A stretch of DNA of 64,000 nucleotides from 3107 sp965216225 (GTDB taxonomy: Bacteria; Pseudomonadota; Alphaproteobacteria; Rhodobacterales; Rhodobacteraceae), in the NCBI GenBank assembly GCA_965216225.1, contig CBDCFF010000033.1, forward strand, positions 186,001 through 250,000, given 5' to 3'. A program made the translations under genes and the position numbers. Positions 27,073 through 35,991 of this stretch are shown one piece after another (the stretch's first letter is position 1; every line of letters starts with the position of its first letter). The notes under the pieces are model-generated. The model was given only the letters and a program-made list of their open reading frames with translations. It did no database searches and was not told the origin of the DNA.

Positions 27073-27747
27073 ATGAGCCAGCCGGATTCAGACCAGACAC
27101 TGCCCGATAACGCCTGTCTGACCGGGAAAGACGCCGATCCGGCCACTGGCGACGGGCGCATCCTGCTGATCGCCTGCGGGGCGCTGGCGCGCGAAATTCT
27201 GGCCCTGAAAGACGCCAATGGCTGGCGTCACATGGATCTGACCTGCCTGCCCGCCAACTTCCATCTCTACCCGGAAAAGATCATCCCGGCGGTTGAAAAG
27301 GCGGTGCTGAAACACCGCGACGCCTATCAGTCCATCTTCATCGTCTACGCCGATTGCGGCACCGGCGGGCAGTTGCAGGCGAAATGCGCCGAACTGGGGG
27401 TCGAGATGATCGCCGGCCCCCACTGCTATTCGTTCCTTGAAGGCAACGACGCCTTCGCCAAGCGCGCGGAAGACGAATTCAGCGCCTTCTACCTGACCGA
27501 TTTCCTAGTCCGCCAGTTCGACGCTTTCGTCTGGAAACCCATGGGCCTCGACCGTCACCCGGACCTGCGCGACATGCTCTTTGGCAACTACACGAAACTG
27601 GTCTATCAGGCCCAGACCGATGACCCGGCGCTGGACGCCAGGGCCGAAGACTGCGCCAGACGGCTGGGCCTCGCCTATGAGCGGCGCTTTACCGGCTACG
27701 GAGATCTGGAAACGGCGCTTTCAGGCAGGGCCAGTCTGACTTCGTGA
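27073..27747 (+). CDS. DUF1638 protein
   Basis: A 224-residue protein of the DUF1638 family, whose members accompany corrinoid methyltransferases. It contains ILLIACGALAREILALK, VYADCGTGGQLQAKC and GPHCYSFLEGND, with several conserved Cys and His that could bind a metal. It is downstream of the Bmt-like and corrinoid genes. The start MSQPDSDQTLPDN at 27073 is chosen over a GTG 39 bases upstream. The biochemical role is unknown. Confidence 0.83.
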   Translation: MSQPDSDQTLPDNACLTGKDADPATGDGRILLIACGALAREILALKDANGWRHMDLTCLPANFHLYPEKIIPAVEKAVLKHRDAYQSIFIVYADCGTGGQLQAKCAELGVEMIAGPHCYSFLEGNDAFAKRAEDEFSAFYLTDFLVRQFDAFVWKPMGLDRHPDLRDMLFGNYTKLVYQAQTDDPALDARAEDCARRLGLAYERRFTGYGDLETALSGRASLTS

Positions 27748-27842
27748 ACCGCGCCTTCGGCACATGAACATTTCGCGTCCGGGCCACGCAGGCCCCCGGA
27801 GCATTCATGCCAAGGCGAAGAGTGAAGAGACCGGGCTTGGCC

Positions 27843-28295
27843 TCACCCGGCCGCCTTCTCCCCCGTCAGCGCCCTGATCCGCCCTACCATCGCGCGCAGA
27901 CCGTTGGAGCGTTGCGAGGACAAATGCTCATCCAGTCCCAGACGCGCCAACTCTCCATGGGCATCGACCCGCAGAACCTCCGCCACCGTCAACCCGTTGT
28001 AAAGCGCGCCCAGAATGGCGATCAGCCCGCGCACGATCATCGCGTCGCTGTCGCCCTGAAAACGAAAGACAGCCCCCTGCCCGCGGCCCTTTGTCTGCGG
28101 CAGAATCCAGACCTGACTCGCACAGCCATCGACCCTGGTGGCAGGCACCTGAAAGGCCGCATCCAGCCGGTCCATCGCGTTTCCCAGCTCGATCACATAA
28201 CGATACCGATCTTCCCAATCATCGAGAAAATCGAAATTCTCCGCAATTTCCTCAAAGGCTTCGGTCGGCACGGCGGCTTCCTGTTCCTGTCGCAT
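27843..28295 (-). CDS. sufE: SufE family sulfur acceptor
   Basis: Accepts sulfur from the SufS cysteine desulfurase for iron-sulfur cluster assembly. The 150-residue protein has FEEIAENFDFLDDWEDRYRY and the sulfur-acceptor region RVDGCASQVWI (Cys58). Length is normal. The suf operon is not in the window. The start MRQEQEAAVP at 28295 is preferred; 14 codons more are open upstream. Confidence 0.88.
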   Translation of the reverse strand: MRQEQEAAVPTEAFEEIAENFDFLDDWEDRYRYVIELGNAMDRLDAAFQVPATRVDGCASQVWILPQTKGRGQGAVFRFQGDSDAMIVRGLIAILGALYNGLTVAEVLRVDAHGELARLGLDEHLSSQRSNGLRAMVGRIRALTGEKAAG

Positions 28296-28400
28296 CTTCC
28301 ACCTAAGACGGCGGGGGCCAAAGGTCCAGACCCGCAATCACGGGTTTTCAACCGCCCGTCTTTCCGCTAAGCGGGAAGAAAGCAGAAGAGGGAGCCGTAA

Positions 28401-28859
28401 ATGAAGACCCCAGTTCTCGTGCTCGCCCTGTCGGCCATGGCGCTAGGCGCCTGCGGGGAATCGCGCCTCAACCCGCTCAACTGGTTCGAACGCGCGCCCA
28501 AAGGGGAAGCCGTTGCCGCCCTGCCCGCACCGGACGCCTACGACCCCGACACACTGGTTGCACAGGTGATCGACCTGCAAATCGACCCCACCGCAGGCGG
28601 GGCCATCATCCGCGCGACCGGCCTGCCGCCCACCCAGGGTTACTGGGGCGCGGCGCTTGTGCCCGCCAATGGCGGCCTGCCGCAGGACGGGGTTCTCATC
28701 TATCTGTTCCGGATACAGAGGCTGCCGGGCCTTGAGCGCGCGGGCAACCGGCAGTCGCGCGAAGTCATCGCCGCCACCGGAATTTCCGGCATCGCGCTTC
28801 GGGACATCGCCGCGGTCCGTGTCATTGCTGCGACCAACACCCTGATCAGCCGGCGCTGA
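28401..28859 (+). CDS. lipoprotein of unknown function
   Basis: A 152-residue protein with a lipoprotein signal peptide, MKTPVLVLALSAMALGACGE, whose lipobox LGAC would be cleaved and acylated at Cys18. The mature part has no domain I recognise (NPLNWFERAPKGEAVAALP, then a compact C-terminal region). Such small lipoproteins are conserved near sufE in Rhodobacterales, as far as I recall. An AAGAGGGAG ribosome-binding site precedes the ATG and a hairpin follows the stop. Confidence 0.72.
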   Translation: MKTPVLVLALSAMALGACGESRLNPLNWFERAPKGEAVAALPAPDAYDPDTLVAQVIDLQIDPTAGGAIIRATGLPPTQGYWGAALVPANGGLPQDGVLIYLFRIQRLPGLERAGNRQSREVIAATGISGIALRDIAAVRVIAATNTLISRR

Positions 28860-28867
28860 CATCGAAA

Positions 28868-28895
28868 CCCGGAGCCTCTGACCCAACGCTCCGGG
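28868..28895 (+). terminator. probable terminator after the lipoprotein gene
   Basis: CCCGGAGC and GCTCCGGG form a perfect 8-base-pair stem with a 12-base loop, 8 bases after the lipoprotein stop. The following T-run is weak (CATCCTTTC). Confidence 0.5.
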
Positions 28896-28983
28896 GCTCA
28901 TCCTTTCACTTTGCCGGAATGTTCCGGGTTCCGCGAAAGAGAGGCAGAGCCCCCCTGCCCTGCCGGAGACGCACAGAGGCCGC

Positions 28984-29532
28984 CTATTCGGCGGCTTCCG
29001 TGGCTCCGGGAAATTCCAGTGTCCGAGAGGTTTCCGGCGCTGTGGCCCCTGGCGCGGCTTCCGGGGCGCGGCTGCTGCGCGAGCGATTCGGCGCGGCGGT
29101 CGCCTCCGGGGTTTCGACCAACCCGCTATCGTCAGCGAAATTCTCGATCACCCCGGCCACGCTGGGTTGCGGCGCGCCTGCCGGATCGTCGGCGCGGCGG
29201 GTTCCTTCCCGCACGGTGCGATCCGTATCGCGGTGGGTCTGACGATCCCGCTGCTGGACCTCATGCTCTGCCTTGCGGGCATCCGCCTCACGCTGCGCTT
29301 CGCCCAGAAGGCGGACGTAATGTTCGGCATGTTGCAGGAAATTCTCTGCCGCAACCCGATCATTGGCCAATTGCGCATCGCGGGTCAGTTGCTGATACTT
29401 GTCGATGACCTGTTGCGGCGTCCCGCGCACCTTTCCCTCTGGACCGGAACTGTCGAACACCCGGTTGATATTGTTGCCAGCGGAACGATTGCGGTTGGAC
29501 TTGCCGCGTGATCTTGATTTCGGTGATCTCAT
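28984..29532 (-). CDS. DUF4167 protein
   Basis: A 182-residue basic protein conserved in alphaproteobacteria. The N-terminus MRSPKSRSRGKSNRNRS followed by NINRVFDSSGPEGKVRG and DKYQQLTRDAQLANDRV is the DUF4167 signature; the remainder is a low-complexity charged tail. The Arg/Ser-rich start suggests RNA binding, which is inference. It lies downstream of prmC on the same strand. The start at 29532 matches the family; an upstream extension is spurious. The 239 bases up to prmC hold no gene. Confidence 0.85.
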   Translation of the reverse strand: MRSPKSRSRGKSNRNRSAGNNINRVFDSSGPEGKVRGTPQQVIDKYQQLTRDAQLANDRVAAENFLQHAEHYVRLLGEAQREADARKAEHEVQQRDRQTHRDTDRTVREGTRRADDPAGAPQPSVAGVIENFADDSGLVETPEATAAPNRSRSSRAPEAAPGATAPETSRTLEFPGATEAAE

Positions 29533-29771
29533 TTTGTGCTTCGTAAATACCTGGATAGCGCCGTTGCCTGTCCCCTGTATCGGCCTTCCTTCCGGCCTGG
29601 ATGGGTTCAAGACAATGTGTGGCTTGTCTGTCAGCAAGACTGCAAATTGCGTCCGTCGCTGCCTGTGCCCCTGAATAAACATGACAGTCGCGGCAATACA
29701 AGGGAAAACTGCAAATTTTGCGCAGGTTTATGCGCAGCAGGTTCATTTTGTCGCGGATTTCAGGGGGGTAT

Positions 29772-30605
29772 TCATCGAACCTGCCCCGATACAAGGCGAT
29801 TCCGGCCGTCCATATCCTTTGCGACGGACACCCGATCGAACCCGGAACCGGCGAACAGGGCGCTTACTGCTGCCCCCTGCGCCATGCCGATCTCGGCGAT
29901 CAGCCAGCCCCCCGGCTCCAGAAACTCCCCGGCCCGGGCCACGATGGCGCGACAGGCGTCCAGCCCGTCGCCCCCGGTCGTCAGGGCGATGCCGGGTTCC
30001 CAGAGGGCAACCTCGGGGGAAAGCCCGTGCATTTCCGCAGCCGGAATATAGGGCGGATTCGACACGATCAGATCAAAACGCCCCTTTACACCGGCAAACC
30101 AGTCGGACAGGACAAACTGCGCCCGGTCGGCGATGGCATGTCTTTGCGCATTCGCCCGCGCCACCTTCAGCGCGGCGTCAGAGACATCGACACCCACCCC
30201 GGTCGCCCGGGGCATCTCGGCCAGACATGTGACAAGGATCGCGCCACTGCCGGTTCCCAGATCCAGAATCCTGCGCCCGCCCTTCGCCCGCGCCGCCTCG
30301 ACCAGCAATTCGGTTTCGGGCCGCGGGTCGAGCACGTCCGGAGTCACCGCGAATTTCCGCCCGTAAAACGCGCGCCGCCCGGTGATTTGCGAAACCGGCT
30401 GCCGCTGCGCCCGGCGGCGAATCGCCTTGCCAAAGATGACGCAGGCCGCTTGCGGCATCCCCTCGGGCAATATCAGGGCCAGCCGTGTGCGCTCCACCCC
30501 CATCGCATGGGCAAGCAGATGCCGGGCGTCGCGCGCGGGATCGGGCACGCCAGCCTGCCGCAGCCGCCGGGTGGCCGCAATCAGCGCCGCCCGCGCGGTC
30601 ATCAT
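29772..30605 (-). CDS. prmC: peptide chain release factor glutamine methyltransferase PrmC
   Basis: Methylates the glutamine of the GGQ motif in release factors. The 277-residue protein has an N-terminal helical domain and a Rossmann methyltransferase domain with ILDLGTGSGAILV (SAM binding) and the catalytic SNPPYIP (residues 182-188). It lies downstream of prfA, its substrate gene. The ATGATGACC start overlapped the prfA stop before a 41-base duplication moved the two apart. Confidence 0.93.
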   Translation of the reverse strand: MMTARAALIAATRRLRQAGVPDPARDARHLLAHAMGVERTRLALILPEGMPQAACVIFGKAIRRRAQRQPVSQITGRRAFYGRKFAVTPDVLDPRPETELLVEAARAKGGRRILDLGTGSGAILVTCLAEMPRATGVGVDVSDAALKVARANAQRHAIADRAQFVLSDWFAGVKGRFDLIVSNPPYIPAAEMHGLSPEVALWEPGIALTTGGDGLDACRAIVARAGEFLEPGGWLIAEIGMAQGAAVSALFAGSGFDRVSVAKDMDGRNRLVSGQVR

Positions 30606-30666
30606 TGGTTCATCCCGGCCATCCTCGCCGCCCGCGCGGTCATCATTGGTTCATCCCGGCCATCCT
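30585..30666. repeat. 41-base tandem duplication at the prfA-prmC junction
   Basis: Two direct copies with a 41-base period (first from 30585, second from 30626) each contain CCGCGCGGTCATCATTGG and TTCATCCCGGCCATCCTC. One copy carries the prfA stop, the other the prmC start. The period is not a multiple of three, so reading from the inner ATG stops at once. Confidence 0.9.
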
Positions 30667-31698
30667 CGCCGCCCGATCATCGGCCGTCAGCGCATCAATG
30701 ATTTCATCCAGATCGCCCGCGACCACCTGATCCAGCCTGTACAATGTCAGATTGATCCGGTGATCGGTCATCCGGCCCTGCGGGAAATTATAGGTCCGGA
30801 TGCGCTCTGACCGGTCGCCGGAGCCCACCTGCGATTTCCGGTCGGCAGAGCGTTCCGCCGCCACCCGCCGCCGCTCCATGTCATAAAGGCGGGTTTTCAG
30901 CACCTGGATGGCAATCTCGCGGTTGCGGTGCTGGGATTTCTCGGAACTCGTCACCACGATGCCGCTGGGAACATGGGTGATCCGCACCGCAGAGTCTGTC
31001 GTGTTGACGTGCTGACCGCCCGCACCGGATGACCGCATCGTGTCGATGCGAATGTCATTCGGGTCGATCTCCACGTCCACATCCCCGGCCTCCGGCAGCA
31101 CCGCCACCGTTGCCGCTGATGTATGGACACGCCCGCCGGATTCGGTCTGCGGCACCCGCTGCACCCGATGCACGCCGGATTCGTATTTCAGCCGGGCGAA
31201 CACGTCCTGCCCCCTGATATGGGCCACGACCTCCCTGATGCCGCCAAGTTCGGTCAGGGTCTCGCCGATGATCTCGAACCGCCAGCCCCGCGCTTCGGCA
31301 TAACGCTGATACATGCGCAACAGATCGCCTGCGAAAAGCGCGGCCTCCTCGCCGCCGGTGCCGGGCCGAATCTCCAGCAAGGCCGGGCGCGCGTCCGCCT
31401 CGTCCCGTGGGAGCAACGCCAGTTGCAGCGCCTTTTCCGCTTCAGGCAGGCGCGCGGCAATCCCGGCCAGTTCCTCTTCGGCAAGGGCCCGCATCTCCGG
31501 GTCGTCCAGCATCGCCTCTGCGGCCTCGCGGTCGGCCAGAAGCCGCCGGTAAGACGCGATCTGCTCCGCCACCGGCTTCAGGCCCGCATATTCCCGCGCC
31601 AGTCCGGCAATCTCGTCGCCCGGCACTTCCCCGGCCATTTTCGCCTCAAGGAACTCGAACCGTTCGGAAATCCGGGTCAGTCTGTCCAAAGGAACCAT
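30643..31698 (-). CDS. prfA: peptide chain release factor 1
   Basis: Recognises UAA/UAG and triggers peptide release. The 351-residue protein has the class-1 tripeptide in RVPQTESGGRVHTS (PQT, residues 183-185, the RF1 PxT motif) and the catalytic GGQ in SSGAGGQHVN (residues 227-229). Length is slightly short of 360 but complete. Its stop lies in the second copy of the 41-base duplication. Confidence 0.96.
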   Translation of the reverse strand: MVPLDRLTRISERFEFLEAKMAGEVPGDEIAGLAREYAGLKPVAEQIASYRRLLADREAAEAMLDDPEMRALAEEELAGIAARLPEAEKALQLALLPRDEADARPALLEIRPGTGGEEAALFAGDLLRMYQRYAEARGWRFEIIGETLTELGGIREVVAHIRGQDVFARLKYESGVHRVQRVPQTESGGRVHTSAATVAVLPEAGDVDVEIDPNDIRIDTMRSSGAGGQHVNTTDSAVRITHVPSGIVVTSSEKSQHRNREIAIQVLKTRLYDMERRRVAAERSADRKSQVGSGDRSERIRTYNFPQGRMTDHRINLTLYRLDQVVAGDLDEIIDALTADDRAARMAGMNQ

Positions 31699-31759
31699 GC
31701 GCTTCTGTCCCCCATCGGGCAGTTCTGGTCAAGCCCGATAAACATGCTATGATACTGTT

Positions 31760-32047
31760 ATGAAGAGACTCGCCCTGATTGCTCTGGCGCTATGCACACC
31801 GGCACTGGCAGACGTGAATTCCGGCGGCAGGACGATTGAATGTTATTGCACCGACAGCAATGGCGGGCGCGTGGAACTTGGGCAGGAGATCTGCCTGCAT
31901 GTGGGTGGCAGGGCCTTCATGGCGCTGTGCGACATGTCGCTGAACAACCCGGCCTGGCGGGATACCGGGCGCGGGTGTCTGTCGTCGCGGGCGTTGCAGA
32001 CACCTCAATCCGTTCCGGCGGATACCCTGGCCCGGACAACCGGCTGA
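31760..32047 (+). CDS. small secreted cysteine-containing protein
   Basis: A 95-residue protein with a signal peptide (MKRLALIALALCTPALA). The mature part, RTIECYCTDSNGGRVELGQEICL, has five or so cysteines likely forming disulfides. I do not recognise the family beyond similar small exported proteins in Rhodobacterales. The 135 bases to mazG have no gene. Confidence 0.65.
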   Translation: MKRLALIALALCTPALADVNSGGRTIECYCTDSNGGRVELGQEICLHVGGRAFMALCDMSLNNPAWRDTGRGCLSSRALQTPQSVPADTLARTTG

Positions 32048-32182
32048 TTCGCATCCATTCACTGACCATGTTGCCGGCAGGGGCCGCGATACGGTCGATG
32101 GCGGGCACGGTGGACTCCGCTGGCCTGAAATGTCTATCTGGTCGCAGCCTGTCCCGGTGTCCCGACCCCACGGAAAGATGCA

Positions 32183-33010
32183 ATGCCCAAAGAAAGCGAC
32201 GATCCTGTCCACGACCCCGCAGGCGACCTGCCGCGCCTGCTGGAAATCATGCGCCGCCTTCGCGACCCCGACAGCGGCTGTCCATGGGACATCGAACAGG
32301 ACTTTGCCTCGATCGCGCCGTATACGATCGAGGAAGCCCATGAAGTGGCCGACGCCATAAAGCGGCAGGCCTGGGCGGAACTGGAAGGAGAGCTGGGCGA
32401 TCTTCTTCTGCAAGTCGTTTTCTACACCCAGATGGGTGCCGAAGAAGGCCGGTTCAGCTTTGCCAGCGTGACCAGAAACATCGCCGACAAGATGGTTGCC
32501 CGGCACCCGCACGTCTTTGGCGACGAAAGCCGCGACAAATCCGCCGAACAGCAAATCCGCGATTGGGAGGCGATCAAGGCGACCGAGCGCCGCGCCCGCG
32601 CCGAACGCGGCGCGCTGGACGGGGTCGCCGTCGGCCTGCCCGCCCTGATGCGCGCGGTCAAGCTACAGGAACGTGCAGCCCGTGTCGGGTTCGACTGGCC
32701 TTCGACCGGCGAGGTCATCGACAAGATCCACGAAGAGGCCGCAGAACTGACAGAGGCCCGCAACCGCCTGAGCCACGACGAAATCACCGGGGAATTCGGC
32801 GATCTGCTTTTCGTCATCGCCAATCTGGCGCGGCATCTGAAGATCGACCCCGAAGCCGCCCTGCGCGCCGCCAATGCCAAATTCATCAGGCGATTCGAAG
32901 CGGTGGAGGCAAAGCTCGCCCAACGCGGCAAACGCCCCGAAGACTCGGATTTGCAGGAAATGGACGCGCTCTGGGATCAGGTGAAACAGGAGCAGGGAAA
33001 TTTACCTTAG
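32183..33010 (+). CDS. mazG: nucleoside triphosphate pyrophosphohydrolase MazG
   Basis: Hydrolyses (d)NTPs to NMP and pyrophosphate. The 275-residue protein has two tandem MazG domains: the first with CPWDIEQDFASIAPYTIEEAHEV and ELGDLLLQVVFY, the second with EEAAELTEARN and EFGDLLFVIANLARH. The EExxE metal-binding helices are intact. It is a normal full-length bacterial MazG. Confidence 0.93.
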   Translation: MPKESDDPVHDPAGDLPRLLEIMRRLRDPDSGCPWDIEQDFASIAPYTIEEAHEVADAIKRQAWAELEGELGDLLLQVVFYTQMGAEEGRFSFASVTRNIADKMVARHPHVFGDESRDKSAEQQIRDWEAIKATERRARAERGALDGVAVGLPALMRAVKLQERAARVGFDWPSTGEVIDKIHEEAAELTEARNRLSHDEITGEFGDLLFVIANLARHLKIDPEAALRAANAKFIRRFEAVEAKLAQRGKRPEDSDLQEMDALWDQVKQEQGNLP

Positions 33011-33025
33011 TGAATTGATCAGGTA

Positions 33026-33054
33026 TTGACCTGAGTATTTTTATCGGATTTAAG
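33026..33054 (+). promoter_or_regulatory. promoter candidate for the iron-type binding protein gene
   Basis: TTGACC (33026-33031) and TTTAAG (33049-33054) are 17 bases apart in an AT-rich stretch between mazG and the next gene. The AT-rich segment between them could hold an iron-responsive operator, which is speculation. Confidence 0.5.
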
Positions 33055-33085
33055 AGCGCCATCAACTGCAAAGGATGGAATCACC

Positions 33086-34105
33086 ATGTTCAATCGTCTC
33101 GGCGTTCTGGCCACCTCGGCGGCGCTTCTGGCCTGCGCTGCCCCTGCCATGGCCGAAGAGGTCAACGTCTATTCCTATCGCCAGCCGGAACTGATCGCGC
33201 CCCTGACCGACGCCTTTACCGACGAGACCGGCATCAGGGTCAATGTCGTGCATCTGAACAAGGGCATGGTCGAACGTCTGCTGGCAGAGGGCCGCCGGTC
33301 GCCCGCCGATCTGGTCTTTACGGTTGACATCTCGCGCCTGAATGCCGTGGTCGAGGCCGGGCTGACCCAGCCGGTCGCCTCTCGGACGCTGGATGCCAAT
33401 GTGCCGGAACAGTATCGCGACCCCGATGGCCACTGGTACGGCCTGACCACCCGCGCCCGCATTGTCTATGCCTCCAGGGACCGCGTGGCCGATGGCGAAG
33501 TGACGACCTATGAAAGCCTCGCCGACCCGAAATGGCAGGGCCGGGTCTGCACCCGCTCCGGCCTGCACGCCTATAACGTGGCGCTGACCTCTGCAATGAT
33601 CCATCACCACGGCGAAGACGGCGCGCGGGCCTGGCTGGAAGGGGTGAAAGGCAACCTCGCCCGCGCGCCGGTGGGCAATGACCGCGCGCAGGTCAAGGCG
33701 ATCTGGGCCGGCCAGTGCGACATCGCTCTGGGCAACACCTATTACATGGGCCAGATGCTCTCGGACCCGGAACAGCGCGCCTGGGCCGACAGTGTGCGGA
33801 TCATCTTCCCGACATTCGAGAATGGCGGCGCCCATGTGAACATCTCGGGCGTTGCAATGACCGCCGCCGCGCCCAACCGGGAAAACGCGCTTGAACTGAT
33901 GGAATTTCTGACCTCTCCGAAAGCGCAGGAAATCTATGCCGAGGCCAATTACGAATACCCGGTCGCACCGGGCACCGAACCGGCGGAACTGGTCAGCAAC
34001 TGGGGCGGGTTCACCGCCGATGACGTGAACCTGATGACGCTTGCCGGTCTGCGCGCCATCGCGCTGCGCCTGACCGAAGAGGTCGATTTCGACGCGGGCG
34101 GCTAA
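33086..34105 (+). CDS. iron(III) ABC transporter substrate-binding protein (FbpA/FutA type)
   Basis: A 339-residue periplasmic binding protein with signal peptide (MFNRLGVLATSAALLACAAPAMA). The mature start EEVNVYSYRQPELIAPLTDAF and the tyrosine pair in GNTYYMGQML are the FbpA/FutA hallmarks for binding ferric iron. The C-terminus TEEVDFDAGG is close to the family end. The usual permease and ATPase genes do not follow: an IS481-family remnant begins at the stop codon itself (TAA at 34103-34105 lies in the element's end CTAAGTGT), so a few residues or the whole downstream operon may have been lost. Confidence 0.88.
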   Translation: MFNRLGVLATSAALLACAAPAMAEEVNVYSYRQPELIAPLTDAFTDETGIRVNVVHLNKGMVERLLAEGRRSPADLVFTVDISRLNAVVEAGLTQPVASRTLDANVPEQYRDPDGHWYGLTTRARIVYASRDRVADGEVTTYESLADPKWQGRVCTRSGLHAYNVALTSAMIHHHGEDGARAWLEGVKGNLARAPVGNDRAQVKAIWAGQCDIALGNTYYMGQMLSDPEQRAWADSVRIIFPTFENGGAHVNISGVAMTAAAPNRENALELMEFLTSPKAQEIYAEANYEYPVAPGTEPAELVSNWGGFTADDVNLMTLAGLRAIALRLTEEVDFDAGG

Positions 34106-35895
34106 GTGTCACAACCCGTGTGATTGCATGGCTTCTTTCTGAAGAGCTCGGGCTTTTCTCGATGCCAGTCCTTGAGCGCATCAATTGGCGTGCGGCCTTT
34201 CAGAACGGATTGTGGCAACTGGCCGTTGTAAGAGGCGGACGTAGCGGAGAAGCGTCTGTTCGAGGTCCTCGCCGCTGCGGAAACGGTGGCTCCGGAGCAC
34301 GTCCTCGGCTCAGTCCTCATAGCCAGAATATGACGGTTGCAGCGATGTATATGGCGGATTTGAATATATGTGCGCATCGGTCATAGCGCATCGCGATGCG
34401 CCTCCAATCCTTGAGTTTTGCGAACAGGTTTTCAACCTTGTGCCGCCTCTTGCAGGTTTCGGCGCAGTGGGGGATGGTTTTGTTGCGGTTTTTCCTTGAA
34501 GGGATGCAAGCCTCAATCTTCTGATCTTCAATGATTTTTCGAACCTTTGCGCTGTCGTAGCCCCGATCCGCGATCAGAACCCTGGCCGCAGGCAGGTTGG
34601 GCAGCAAAACATCCGCGCCCTTGAAGTCGCTACGCTGACCCGCCGTCAGATGCAGCCTGACAGGGCGACCCGCACCGTCTCCAACGACATGCAGTTTCGT
34701 ATTCAGTCCTCCCTTTGTACGCCCGATCAGGCGTGGCTCGGACCCCCCTTTTTGAGGCTGGACGCCGTGCGATGTGCTTTGAGATGGGTTGCGTCAATCA
34801 TGAGGGTGTCGGCGTCCGGGCCAGAGGGGTTGGCCAATTCTTCGAAAATTCGTTCGAAAATACCTTTGCGGGACCAGCGCACAAACCGATTATAGAGCGT
34901 TTTGTGAGGGCCGTATTCGACAGGCGCATCGCGCCAGCGTAAACCGTTGCGAATAATGAAAATAATACCACTCAACACACGACGGTCATCGACCCGGGGC
35001 TTGCCATGGGGCTTGGGAAAGAAGGGCTCAAGGCGCGCTGTTTGTGCCTCCGTCAGCCAGAAAGGATCGCTCATGTCACTACTCCGTTTTGCAGAACACT
35101 GATTCACACGTTCAAAACAAAGTCAATGGGTCCTGAGCCTCGATCCGTCCGTTGAACCGTTCGACCATGCCGTTGGTCTGCGGCCGCATCGGTCGGGCCA
35201 GGCGATGCTCGATCCCGAACCCGGCGCAGAGGCGGTCGAACTCATGATTGCCGGTCGCGGCGCGGCGGCGAAGGCCGAAGAGCCTGTCGGTGAACTCCTT
35301 GCCATTGTCCATCAGCACGCGGGTGATCCGCATCGGGGCGGCGCGCTCCAGGTCGCGCAGGAACCGGCGGGCGTTGGCCGCAGTCTTCACTGGGTAGATG
35401 CGCACGAAGACCCAGCGGGTGGCGCGGGCGATCGCGACGAACAGATACCGGCGCTTCTCCTCATCGGCCATCTGCGGCAGGTATTTCACGTCGATGTGGA
35501 TGTCGCCGGGCTCGTATGCCTTGAAAGGCTTGTGCGCGGGCTTCGCCACCTTCGGCTTCAGGTCACGGAGGGAGCCGACCCCATGACGGCGCAGGCATCG
35601 GTCCAGCCCGGAGCGCGAGACGTTCGGGTTGAGAAACTCGCGGACCACGGCGAGCAGGTCGTCGAGCGGCAGCAGCAGACTCTGTCTCAGCGAGACCGCC
35701 ACGGCCTCCTGCGCCGGTGTCAGCGTGGTCTGCAACCTGTGCGCCGTGTGGCTCCGATCATGGACGGTGTCTCCACACCTTCTGCTCCGAGATGCCATAG
35801 CGCTCGGCCACGATCCACGCGGGGTCATCACTCGCCTGGATCGCGGCCCTGATCTTCGGCGTCGTCGTCGCCTGTTTGTGCAAAGAAATCAGCAT
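34102..35895 (-). pseudogene. IS481-family transposase, frameshifted and interrupted
   Basis: Three frames are needed to read it. The start MLISLHKQATTTPKIRAAIQ (from 35895) runs to the helix-turn-helix and then shifts near 35755. The middle part (VHDRSHTAHRLQTTLTP ... VLMDNGKEF ... GMVERFNGRIE) holds the rve-type DDE core. After the IS5-family insertion comes EDVLRSHRFRSGEDLEQTLL, then one extra base breaks LYNGQLPQS, and the end reads DALKDWHREKPELF ... GCDT. It cannot make an active enzyme without correction. Confidence 0.8.
34307..35139 (-). mobile_element. IS5-family element, copy 1
   Basis: An 833-base element with inverted ends GGCTCAG/CTGAGCC, flanked by a 2-base duplication (TC on plus). 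Removing it restores the IS481 reading NGRIEDVLR. Transposase (34317-35074) is in two frames: MSDPFWLTEAQTARLEPFF to SSLKKGG, then RLIGRTKGGLNTKLHVVGDG to YIAATVIFWL. The switch occurs at an AAAAAGGGGGG run, typical of IS5-family elements with two overlapping frames. Confidence 0.88.
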
Positions 35896-35991
35896 GTCTT
35901 GCTCCCGTCCCGAATCTCACGCAGGATCGATCTTGCCATGAACAGGCCAGAGCGGCGAGGGTCTATCTGATCGTCCGGGATGGAACACTTA

